Positions 54,029 to 61,423 of a stretch of DNA of 64,000 bases are shown one piece after another; position 1 is the stretch's first letter; each line of letters begins with the position of its first letter. The DNA is from Candidatus Heimdallarchaeota archaeon (GTDB taxonomy: Archaea; Asgardarchaeota; Heimdallarchaeia; Heimdallarchaeales; Kariarchaeaceae), in assembly GCA_030149205.1 (NCBI GenBank), contig JASBSB010000001.1, forward strand, positions 260,357-324,356, given 5' to 3'. The translations under genes and the position numbers were made by a program. Under the pieces are notes generated by a model. The model had not been told where the DNA came from. It was given only the letters and a program-made list of their open reading frames with translations, and ran no database searches.

Positions 54029-54838
54029 TTAGGAAACCTCCACATCACTTTCTGCTGAATTAAATGTCTCTAAAAGCTTGTTCACGCTTTCTTGGGGTGT
54101 TTTCTCATTAAAGAGCATAACTGGAGGTCTGTTAATAACCACATTTAGAACCCTAGAAACGATTGTTGGTGAACCTGAAAGCCCAACTTCTTCCTTTGAT
54201 AGTCCGATATCAGCAACACTTACAATTTTTACCTCCTTGTTGACTGCTTTTAAAGATGCATTAAGACTTGGACCACGGGGAGTATTTGCTTCTTTTGTAA
54301 TTGATAGCATAACAGGTAAAGGTACATCAAAAGATTCATACCCACCTTCAATCAATCTCCTTACCTTAAGGGAGTTTTCCAACAATTCTATTTTATCAAC
54401 ATAACATACCTGATATAAGCCAAGATGCTCTGCAACTTGAGGTCCAACATGAGCTGTATCCCCGTCTATGGTCTGTAACCCTGCAAATAAAACATCAAAG
54501 GGTGATACAAATGTCTTAATGGTCTCACTTAGAGCCACAGCTGTAGCCCAAGTATCTGACCCGGCTAATAACCTGTCTGAAAGAAGATAAGCTTCATCTG
54601 CACCCCTTCTTAGGGCTTCATTTAGTGATTGTTGAGCGTTAGGTGGCCCCATACTCACTACACTAACCTTCCCGCCTACCTTGTCTCTAAGCTTCAAGGC
54701 TTCTTCTAATGCATTTTGACAGTAGGGGTTCATCATTGATTTCCCACTACGATCCATCATTCCATCAGCCTTGGTTTTCATAGCCTTAGGTACAGGAACC
54801 TGTTTTATCATAACTACAATATGAAGGTCTTTTAACAA
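54029..54838 (-). CDS. fixA: Electron transfer flavoprotein beta subunit (FixA/EtfB)
   Basis: ETF beta subunit that binds AMP or, in bifurcating ETFs, FAD. The N-terminal HIVVMIKQVPVPKAMK and MNPYCQNALEEALKL match the family. The ETF-beta signature region appears in LEVRRLIEGGYESFDVPLPVMLSITKEANTPRGPS-like sequence. It is 269 residues long. It lies 1 base upstream of fixB, and its stop codon closes just before the fixB Shine-Dalgarno-dependent start. It heads the fixA-fixB operon. Confidence 0.94.
   Translation of the reverse strand: MLKDLHIVVMIKQVPVPKAMKTKADGMMDRSGKSMMNPYCQNALEEALKLRDKVGGKVSVVSMGPPNAQQSLNEALRRGADEAYLLSDRLLAGSDTWATAVALSETIKTFVSPFDVLFAGLQTIDGDTAHVGPQVAEHLGLYQVCYVDKIELLENSLKVRRLIEGGYESFDVPLPVMLSITKEANTPRGPSLNASLKAVNKEVKIVSVADIGLSKEEVGLSGSPTIVSRVLNVVINRPPVMLFNEKTPQESVNKLLETFNSAESDVEVS
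54037..54041 (-). promoter_or_regulatory. Shine-Dalgarno site of fixB
   Basis: GGAGG on the minus strand lies 9 bases before the ATG at 54027, within the end of fixA. It decides the fixB start in favour of the shorter frame. Confidence 0.65.
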
Positions 54839-54962
54839 TTAACTCACACCTAATTTTTCATATTATCAAAATTCTTTTGTTTTTTATGTCGATCGAAATA
54901 CACACATTGAAATTTTTAACTAATTATTTTAAATTATACAGACATATAATATTTTTAAATAA

Positions 54963-55478
54963 TTAGACACCTTTAATTTGCTGAAGAACATGCCCTAAAA
55001 ATTCCATCAAAAGGTGAACCCCATCTTCCACTGCGTTTGGGGAACCAGGGAGAGCAACGATAACAGATTCTTGTGTAACTCCAGCAATCGCCCTACCTAT
55101 CAACCCGAATCCACCTATTTTTTCGTAAGACACTTTTCTAAATTGTTCACCAAACCCAAGGACTTCCTTCTCAATAATTGCTTTTACAGCTTCGTAGGTT
55201 ACATCTCTTTTCGAAACTCCGGTCCCACCCACTAACAATACTAGATCTACTCCTCTCAGTAAATCTGACTCAATTTTTGTCTGTAAAGAGGGTAAGTCAT
55301 CTGGGAGGTAATCTAAGTTTGTTCTTCCTAAACCATATTCACTTAATAATTCAAGTGCTCTTTCTCCACTCTCATCGTGAACGACCAGTTCGGGATCATT
55401 AAACAAGGAGTCACTAACAATAGTCACTGTGGAGTTTATTGAGGTCATATCTACAGTCTCGTGAGTTTTCCAGACCAT
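54963..55478 (-). CDS. moaB: Molybdopterin adenylyltransferase MoaB/MogA
   Basis: Activates molybdopterin by adenylation in molybdenum/tungsten cofactor synthesis. The MoCF-type fold is seen in VTIVSDSLF, LVLLVGGTGVSKRDVTYEAVKAI, GFGEQFRKVSYEKIGGFGLIGRAIAGVTQESVIVALPGSPNAVEDGVHLL, with the substrate-binding GGTG and PGSP motifs. The 171-residue length is standard. A Met at residue 11 is an alternative start. It lies alone between the fix genes and citrate synthase. Confidence 0.93.
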   Translation of the reverse strand: MVWKTHETVDMTSINSTVTIVSDSLFNDPELVVHDESGERALELLSEYGLGRTNLDYLPDDLPSLQTKIESDLLRGVDLVLLVGGTGVSKRDVTYEAVKAIIEKEVLGFGEQFRKVSYEKIGGFGLIGRAIAGVTQESVIVALPGSPNAVEDGVHLLMEFLGHVLQQIKGV

Positions 55479-55712
55479 CTATAATATTGAAGAACTAACC
55501 TTTATTACTTTTATCTAAGTAACTTACAAAGTATTTGGTTTGAAATTTGAGAGTTATTTTTGTTGGATAAAACTAGAGAACTAACTAGTTTACTTCATAC
55601 GATTGTAAATTCTGTTTCATAATTCAAACAATTTCTGACTGGCTTCATTAAAAAATTAGACATTAGAAAATTTTGTCAAAGAAATCAAGCAATAAAATTT
55701 GGATGGTGAAGT

Positions 55713-55733
55713 ATTATTTTAATATAAAATAAT
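55713..55733. promoter_or_regulatory. AT-only palindrome upstream of citrate synthase
   Basis: The sequence ATTATTTTA-ATA-TAAAATAAT has exact 9-base inverted arms with a 3-base spacer, about 70 bases before the citrate synthase ATG. It could be an operator or include the TATA box. In such AT-rich DNA a chance palindrome cannot be excluded. Confidence 0.35.
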
Positions 55734-55786
55734 TAATCTGCAAGTTAATTGAAAGTTTATAGACATCAGATTGATGACTAAAACTC

Positions 55787-55793
55787 AAAGGAG
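55787..55793 (+). promoter_or_regulatory. Strong Shine-Dalgarno site of citrate synthase
   Basis: AAAGGAG lies 9 bases before the ATG at 55803. This is one of the clearest ribosome-binding sites in the window and supports that start. Confidence 0.65.
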
Positions 55794-55802
55794 CTAATTT
55801 AA

Positions 55803-56924
55803 ATGTCACAAGCAACTAAAGGATTAGAAGGAGTAGTAGCAGCTCAATCAAAACTCGGGAAAGTGGACGGAGCGAATGGCAAATTATGGTACTGTGGGTA
55901 CCCAATTGAGGTTTTGGCTGAAAAATCAACCTTTGAAGAGGTTGCATTTCTTTTGCTAAAACAGCGGCTTCCAAGTTCAGCAGAATTAGAAGACCTCAAA
56001 GGGTATATAGCAAGAAACAGACCATTGACGATGACGGAAATTGACATTCTTCATAAAATCCCTTCTGACTCAGACACTATGTCAGTATTAAGAACTATGG
56101 TTTCCTTTGTGGGACATACTGATCCAGATGCGGAAAAGGAGGGAAGTGATTATGATTACCGCAAAGCATTACGTCTGATTGGAAAAATCACGAGTATTAT
56201 AACATCCTGGGAAAGAATAAGGAATGGTCAAGAACCTGTGTCTCCAAAAGCTACCCTTAGCACGGCCGGTAACATATTATACATGTTAAGAGGAACAGAA
56301 CCAAAGAAGGAGGAGGTGAAGATCCTAGACATCATGTTGATTTTACACGCAGAGCATGGCTTAAATGCAAGTACCTTTGCTGCAAGGGTAGCAACCGCAA
56401 CATTAAGTGATTTGTATTCTGCTGTAACAGCTGCTGTGGGTACTTTAAAGGGGAGGCTTCATGGTGGTGCAAACGCACGAGTTATGGAAATGCTTATTGC
56501 AATAGGTAGTGAAGAAAATGCAGAAGCTTTTGTGTCAAAAGCCTTTGAAAACCATGAAAAAGTTATGGGGATGGGTCACAGAGTATACAAGGTTACAGAC
56601 CCAAGAGCTGAGATCTTAGTCGGACTTGCAAAGGAATTTATTGGAGCAGACAACAAATTTTTAAACATTGCCTATAAGGTTAGAGATGCAACTCATGCCA
56701 GAAAACCGAACCTATACCCTAATGTTGATTTCTTCAGTGGATCTATTTATTATTACATGGGTATTCCATTGGATCTATATACAGCACTATTTGCACAGGC
56801 CAGAGTATCAGGTTGGGCAGCACATAGCATTGAACAGAGAGAAAACAACAGATTGATACGACCTTTAGCAGAATACATAGGTGAACTTGACAAGCCATGG
56901 ATTCCTATCGAAGATAGAAAATAA
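55803..56924 (+). CDS. Citrate synthase
   Basis: Condenses acetyl-CoA and oxaloacetate in the first TCA step. Conserved blocks: LEGVVAAQSKLGKVDGANGKLWYCGYPIEVLAEKSTFEEV at the start, LHAEHGLNASTFAARV (substrate His), LKGRLHGGANARVMEML, MGMGHRVYKVTDPRAEIL (catalytic His) and DFFSGSIYYYMGIPLDLYTALFAQARVSGW (catalytic Asp region). The 373-residue length is that of the archaeal/Gram-positive short type. A 2-methylcitrate synthase role cannot be ruled out. The gene is preceded by a strong Shine-Dalgarno and followed by a divergently unrelated small gene pair. Confidence 0.94.
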   Translation: MSQATKGLEGVVAAQSKLGKVDGANGKLWYCGYPIEVLAEKSTFEEVAFLLLKQRLPSSAELEDLKGYIARNRPLTMTEIDILHKIPSDSDTMSVLRTMVSFVGHTDPDAEKEGSDYDYRKALRLIGKITSIITSWERIRNGQEPVSPKATLSTAGNILYMLRGTEPKKEEVKILDIMLILHAEHGLNASTFAARVATATLSDLYSAVTAAVGTLKGRLHGGANARVMEMLIAIGSEENAEAFVSKAFENHEKVMGMGHRVYKVTDPRAEILVGLAKEFIGADNKFLNIAYKVRDATHARKPNLYPNVDFFSGSIYYYMGIPLDLYTALFAQARVSGWAAHSIEQRENNRLIRPLAEYIGELDKPWIPIEDRK

Positions 56925-56972
56925 TTATTAATTTAGCCATATAAATATAAATTCATAATATACAACATAAAC

Positions 56973-57185
56973 ATGGATATTGAAGAAAAAACAGACGGAT
57001 TGATGTCGATAGTCACTGAAGGGTACGAGGTTATTGAAAAAGTTGTAAAAGCCTCAGGAAGTTCCGGAAGAGTCTATCTACCTTCAGAATGGGTGGGGTC
57101 AATCGTGAAGATAATAAGAGTTACTCCACTAAAAAGAAGTGAAGAACAAAATATTGGTGTTCCTACTAAAGAGTCAGACAATTGA
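56973..57185 (+). CDS. DUF2080-like small protein
   Basis: The core VIEKVVKASGSSGRVYLPSEWVGSIVKIIRVTP matches the archaeal DUF2080 pattern (V-K-x-x-G-x-S-G-R/H-V-Y-x-P-x-x-W-x-G-x-x-V), a short AbrB-like beta module often labelled transposon-encoded. No transposase or IS end is nearby, so here it is probably a free-standing cellular gene. 70 residues. It overlaps the next membrane-protein gene by 4 bases, suggesting coupling. Confidence 0.7.
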   Translation: MDIEEKTDGLMSIVTEGYEVIEKVVKASGSSGRVYLPSEWVGSIVKIIRVTPLKRSEEQNIGVPTKESDN

Positions 57186-57382
57186 AAAAAATTTTGAGAT
57201 GGGGAATTGTGATATTATTTTTATTCACACTCCTTATTGAATCCAATGCTCAGAACAATTCACCTGTGTTTCCGGTTGAAGAAAGAATAGCTCAACATAC
57301 AACCTTTTCAACATTAGCCTTTATCGGGATTGTGACAATAGTTTTGCTGAAAAGGAAACAGAGATCAAGAGAGAGAAAGTGA
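57182..57382 (+). CDS. Small membrane protein, signal peptide/anchor plus C-terminal helix
   Basis: The 66-residue protein starts at TTG within the stop region of the DUF2080-like gene (TTGA overlap). It has an N-terminal signal-like helix (WGIVILFLFTLLIESNAQ), a short external loop (NNSPVFPVEERIAQHTT) and a C-terminal helix (STLAFIGIVTIVLL) ending in a Lys/Arg-rich tail (KRKQRSRERK). Function unknown. The coupled overlap with the DUF2080-like gene and a sensible topology support it as real. Confidence 0.5.
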   Translation: MKKILRWGIVILFLFTLLIESNAQNNSPVFPVEERIAQHTTFSTLAFIGIVTIVLLKRKQRSRERK

Positions 57383-57384
57383 TC

Positions 57385-58242
57385 TTAGGGATTTTCTCTG
57401 AGTCGAAGGATGATACTTGCAACCACTAGAAACAACAAATTTACCCCGATAAGTAGAAAAAAGAGCATTAAAGGGTCGGGACTGTTTTTGACCGGTTCTA
57501 GGTTGTAAAATATTTTGGGATAAATAACATCAACATACCAAGAGAGAGAGAGATATTTTGAGTTTGAAGGAAGAAGATTGCCAAAAAAGTCAACCAGAAA
57601 TAATAAAAGTAATGTTGTAATAATTGAATGTAGACTCTTTGAAAACACACTAGAGGTTAACAACGCCAGACCAATAACCGCGCCGAGAAGCACAACTAAA
57701 ATAACTGCAACTGCGATAATTTCATCAAGACTGTGAATGAATGCATCAGGCCAAAATGCTCCAAATCTAAACATCTGGGTGTAGTAATTTATGATCAACA
57801 CAGGAACTGAAAGTATGGATAAGGTGTAAAGCATTCCAAAATATTTCCCAAAAACTACTTCAAATTCGTAGATTGGTTTAGATCTAAACAGGGTGAATGT
57901 TCCTCGTTCAATGTCTCCTGCTATTTGGTCTGCTGTCAATAGTGCGATCAGTATTTGCCCTAAGAAAAAGCTAAGAAATGTTCCTGTAATCATTGAGGTA
58001 GTTGAAAACTGTGCTTGATATAGAGCAATTCCAGTGCCATTTTGAATCACTGGAATGAAAAATCCCCCAAGCATTGAACCTAAGGGTACTACAACATAAT
58101 ACAAAATTGCTAACCAGAATTTTTTCTCCCTAATATTAGAAAAGAATACATCTAGACTGATTATATGAATGTTCCTAAGACTTGTAATTATAGGACGGAC
58201 TGAAATATTTTGAAAATATGATGTTGCTCTCGTGAATGTCAT
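57385..58242 (-). CDS. ABC-2 type transporter permease
   Basis: Membrane subunit of an exporter-type ABC system. Six hydrophobic segments are visible: about 42-65 (ILYYVVVPLGSMLGGFF), 80-102, 130-150, 165-195 (IIAVAVILVVLLGAVIGLALL), 205-225 and the C-terminal LMLFFLLIGVNLLFLVVASIIL. The conserved cytoplasmic stretch AGDIERGTFTLFRSKPIYEFEVVFGKYFG is typical of ABC-2 permeases. It overlaps the ATPase gene by 4 bases. The substrate is unknown. Confidence 0.85.
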   Translation of the reverse strand: MTFTRATSYFQNISVRPIITSLRNIHIISLDVFFSNIREKKFWLAILYYVVVPLGSMLGGFFIPVIQNGTGIALYQAQFSTTSMITGTFLSFFLGQILIALLTADQIAGDIERGTFTLFRSKPIYEFEVVFGKYFGMLYTLSILSVPVLIINYYTQMFRFGAFWPDAFIHSLDEIIAVAVILVVLLGAVIGLALLTSSVFSKSLHSIITTLLLLFLVDFFGNLLPSNSKYLSLSWYVDVIYPKIFYNLEPVKNSPDPLMLFFLLIGVNLLFLVVASIILRLRENP

Positions 58243-59195
58243 AACTGTTCCTCAACCAAAAGTGGATTACTCACATAATTCAAAAACACTCTTTCTAATG
58301 CATCATGAACTGGTTTTAAGAACTTAAGTTCCCAATGATTTTCTGAACAAAGTCTTGGTACTGTCGACCAGAATTCTGACAAATTAGAGACATTTCTTAC
58401 AAATATTATAGAGTTTTCGAGTTCTGTATCATACCCTAAATTTGCAAGCTCTGTAATTAACTTCTCAGGCTCTGAACAATGAATCTCATAGTTAGAGTCA
58501 TAAACTTCATTAGTTAATTTCCAAACTGGACCTGCCGTTAATACCTTCCCATTTGCGAGTATTGCGATATAGTTTGTCATTCTTTGAATCTCAGGAAGGA
58601 TGTGGGAAGATATTATTATTGTTTTTTGACGATTCCTAGCATATTGAGTAATCAAATTCATTACATAGATCCTGCCTTCTGGATCCAAACTCGCAGTTGG
58701 TTCATCAAGAATTAATATTTCTGGATCCCCTATAAGAGCGTTGGCAAAGCCTAATCGTTGCTTTTCTCCTCCACTCAATTTACCAACATTTTGATTCTCA
58801 TATCTCCCTAAACCTACTTCATTCAAAAGCTCTCTGGAGTGATTTAAAGCATCTGACTTAGAGAATCCTCTTAACCGACACATCAGTTCCATGAACCTAA
58901 TGACAGTTTTATCTGGGGGCTGAGTAGGACTTTGTGGAAGATACCCTATCTTTTTTGCTATATCTTTCCTCTGTTTCCAAGAATCCATCCCTAGAACATT
59001 TATTTTACCACTGGTAAGCCTTAGGCGACCGGTGATTAATTTAAGCGTTGTTGATTTTCCTGCACCATTTGGACCTAGTAGTCCAAATAATGTCCCCTTG
59101 GGGACTTCTAGATTCAACCTGTAGACTATGGGTTTGGTTTGAATAAATTTAGAGACATTGGTTGCTCTGATTACAACCTCGCTTTCTGTGGTCAT
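58239..59195 (-). CDS. ABC transporter ATP-binding protein
   Basis: ATPase of the ABC-2 exporter. Walker A GLLGPNGAGKSTTLKL (about 37-52), Q-loop GYLPQSPTQPP, signature LSGGEKQRLGFANAL (about 139), Walker B ILILDEPTASLDPEGR and switch His in IISSHILPEI are all intact. The C-terminal 90 residues form a small extra domain (YDSNYEIHCSEPEKLITELANLGYDTE) seen in CcmA/NatA-like ATPases. It is upstream of the permease. Confidence 0.93.
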   Translation of the reverse strand: MTTESEVVIRATNVSKFIQTKPIVYRLNLEVPKGTLFGLLGPNGAGKSTTLKLITGRLRLTSGKINVLGMDSWKQRKDIAKKIGYLPQSPTQPPDKTVIRFMELMCRLRGFSKSDALNHSRELLNEVGLGRYENQNVGKLSGGEKQRLGFANALIGDPEILILDEPTASLDPEGRIYVMNLITQYARNRQKTIIISSHILPEIQRMTNYIAILANGKVLTAGPVWKLTNEVYDSNYEIHCSEPEKLITELANLGYDTELENSIIFVRNVSNLSEFWSTVPRLCSENHWELKFLKPVHDALERVFLNYVSNPLLVEEQL

Positions 59196-59252
59196 TATGT
59201 TATTTGAATGGACTTGCCCGAATATTTAACCGTTCCCAAATTAGAGCTTGCA

Positions 59253-59651
59253 TTATAACAGTTTCAATTGACTAGTAAATGAGAGTTGATCAACTGGAGC
59301 TGGCCCTATTGCAATAGCTGTAGTTGTCCCTGGTTCCAATTGGGTAAGTCCAGCATCGTTAATGATCGCTCTTGGTAGTTTACTCTTTTCTGCGAGCCGA
59401 TAAAGGGATAATAACTCTTCTTCAGAGTTGACTTTAAGTGCCACCTTTTTTGTTCCCTGCCTCTGCCAGCGTTTGAACCAGTCATTATTGTGGTTTATGG
59501 CAAAAAGTGCAGACTGAACTGCAGCATGACTACCTTGAGCGACCATTTTCCCTTTTCCCATTTTGAGATCTACCCTTAATATAATCACCTGTTTAACTTC
59601 ATTTGCTTTAGGATTTAAGCTAGGAATTCTCACAACCTCAAATTCATTCAA
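59253..59651 (-). CDS. pth2: Peptidyl-tRNA hydrolase Pth2
   Basis: Releases peptides from peptidyl-tRNA dropped by the ribosome. The archaeal/eukaryotic Pth2 pattern is clear: VILRVDLKMGKGKMVAQGSHAAVQSAL (metal-free catalytic K, G-S-H-A), WQRQGTKKVALKVNSEEELLSLY and INDAGLTQLEPGTTTAIAIGPAP, with the conserved G-x-T...G-P-A. The 132-residue length suits the family. It sits on the minus strand between the ABC genes and the geranylgeranyl reductase. Confidence 0.95.
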   Translation of the reverse strand: MNEFEVVRIPSLNPKANEVKQVIILRVDLKMGKGKMVAQGSHAAVQSALFAINHNNDWFKRWQRQGTKKVALKVNSEEELLSLYRLAEKSKLPRAIINDAGLTQLEPGTTTAIAIGPAPVDQLSFTSQLKLL

Positions 59652-59683
59652 TTACATTTTAAATTATGGATTAATACAAGAAA

Positions 59684-60907
59684 TCATTTTTGAACTATTG
59701 CCCTTAACAATTTGAGTGATGTTTTCATATAATATGGATAGAGACTTATGGTTCTTAATAATTTAATCGCTAATTTTGCTTGATTATCAACATCACCATA
59801 ACTCTCAATAGCTGTAAGAAGACCTTTTTGTTCTAATCTATCAAAAAATTCATTCATCTGATTATCAGATAGATTGTTGATATAATTTCTTACCTTCCGT
59901 TGATACCATAAGTTCTTGTAAAGCTCTTTTCTCCATAATTTTTCATAAGTATGGAGAAATGCCTTTGAAGGGTTGTTTTGTTTTATTGCATCTGCTGCAA
60001 CAGTTCCAGCAATTTGAGCAGCAATTCCGCCTAAAATTACTCCGCCTCCTGTGGTCGGTTTAGTCTGTCCAGCCACATCCCCTACAAGTAATATGTTATC
60101 ATCATAAGTTCTTTTAAGTGGTCCCGTTACCGGGATCTTTCCTGCAATTTTGCGGCTCGTAGTAGCCCCTTTCACCTTTTGGTTTAGGATGGGGTGTTCT
60201 GCAAGCATTTTATCAAGTGCTTTCCCAGCATGAGGATTACTTGTGCCCAGCCCAATTTTTGCTGAAGACTCACTCATTGGGATTATCCATCCGAAAAAAT
60301 TTGGAGCATACTTTTGGGTTTGATACAATTCTACAAGATCAGATTCAATATCATTCAAGTCATTCATAAACACCTGAGCTGCAAAGATACGTGATTTCTC
60401 CTCTGGTAGTTTGAACCCAAGAGACCTGGCTAGCTTCCCTCTTACACCCTCAGCAATTATTGCCATTTTCGTCTCTATTTCTATTGACTCACCAGATTTG
60501 TTAGATGCAAAAACCCTCATCGAATTGTTATCCCTCAATATTTCTCTTACTCTAAATGGAAACAAAATTTCTGCTCCTTCTGATTTTGCTCGTTCTATTA
60601 AAAATTGATCAAACTTTGCTCTGTCTGTAACCATTGCATGTTTCTTATTCTTTCTTACAGTGAGAGTCTTTCCATTTGGGGCAATTAGGCGTGAACCATA
60701 GATATGATCATTAAATATCATTGATGAAGGGGGAATAGAGTCTAATTGTTCCAATCCAGTGTAACTAAACAACCCTGAACAATGTTCCGGGTATCCTAAT
60801 CTCCCATGTTCCTCAATAATAAGTGTCTTAGCTCCATTGCTCGCTGCAGTTCTAGCAGCCTGAGCACCATTAGCAGAACCGCCAACCACAACGACATCAT
60901 AATCCAT
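59684..60907 (-). CDS. Geranylgeranyl reductase family flavoprotein (digeranylgeranylglycerophospholipid reductase-like)
   Basis: This FAD-dependent enzyme family saturates the isoprenoid chains of archaeal lipids. The N-terminal FAD fold is YDVVVVGGSANGAQAARTAASNGAKTLIIEEH, followed by YPEHCSGLFS, a C-x-G-x variant of the family substrate site. The second FAD motif is ILLVGDVAGQTKPTTGGGVILGGIAAQIAG. The 407-residue length fits the family. Its position next to pth2 is not informative. It could act on menaquinone or other isoprenoids, so lipid reductase is the likeliest but not the only role. Confidence 0.88.
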   Translation of the reverse strand: MDYDVVVVGGSANGAQAARTAASNGAKTLIIEEHGRLGYPEHCSGLFSYTGLEQLDSIPPSSMIFNDHIYGSRLIAPNGKTLTVRKNKKHAMVTDRAKFDQFLIERAKSEGAEILFPFRVREILRDNNSMRVFASNKSGESIEIETKMAIIAEGVRGKLARSLGFKLPEEKSRIFAAQVFMNDLNDIESDLVELYQTQKYAPNFFGWIIPMSESSAKIGLGTSNPHAGKALDKMLAEHPILNQKVKGATTSRKIAGKIPVTGPLKRTYDDNILLVGDVAGQTKPTTGGGVILGGIAAQIAGTVAADAIKQNNPSKAFLHTYEKLWRKELYKNLWYQRKVRNYINNLSDNQMNEFFDRLEQKGLLTAIESYGDVDNQAKLAIKLLRTISLYPYYMKTSLKLLRAIVQK

Positions 60908-61006
60908 AGTCTTAAGTTTACAACCATAAATAAAATGTTTGACAAATAGTCAGCCTCAATTTTTTTAGACAAAGTATAAAAGGAATGATGACAATTAGGT
61001 ATTATA

Positions 61007-61309
61007 GTGACAGTTATAGCACATCACTTACGTTGTGATAGCAGAAAGGTTTGCTCACAGTGCTCAATTTATCTTTGGAAACCTCCTAAGGAAGATGAAC
61101 CTAAATTTTATTATTGGTGTCCAGCCTGTCGAAATGATATATTATGTGATAGGGGACTTGTGCAAGATTATGTCTACGATGAACTCATTCAGGCAAAACG
61201 GGTGATATATCGTTGTTTGATTTGTCGGACAGAGGTTGAAGACCGAAGATGGCCTCCAGAAGGTGGTATTCAACTAAAAATTGCAGAACAGAATGCGAAT
61301 AGAATTTAG
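61007..61309 (+). CDS. Zinc-ribbon protein
   Basis: The 100-residue product has three CxxC knuckles: RKVCSQCSIYLW, YYWCPACRNDILC and IYRCLICRTEVEDRRWPPEGG, suggesting two zinc sites. It starts with GTG. No catalytic motif is present. It diverges from the geranylgeranyl reductase. It might be a nucleic-acid-binding or small scaffold protein; nothing further can be read. Confidence 0.65.
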   Translation: MTVIAHHLRCDSRKVCSQCSIYLWKPPKEDEPKFYYWCPACRNDILCDRGLVQDYVYDELIQAKRVIYRCLICRTEVEDRRWPPEGGIQLKIAEQNANRI

Positions 61310-61423
61310 AATTATTTATTTAAGAGTTAATTTTTAAATTTATTAGCTAAATTATTAAATGTTAGTCAATATAATTGAATTGAAATAAAAAGGTATTAAA
61401 GCAAAATTGACCCCCCTCTAGTT

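Larger units (their letters stand above)
55479..55802. other. Spacer between moaB and the citrate synthase gene
   Basis: The 324-base divergent region is AT-rich and has no ORF or RNA gene that I recognise. It includes the palindrome and Shine-Dalgarno site listed separately, and should hold the promoters of both flanking genes. Confidence 0.5.

Noticed and set aside
56973-57185. DUF2080 gene as remnant of a transposon
   Set aside because: The family is often called transposon-encoded, but there is no transposase, terminal repeat or target duplication in the neighbourhood.
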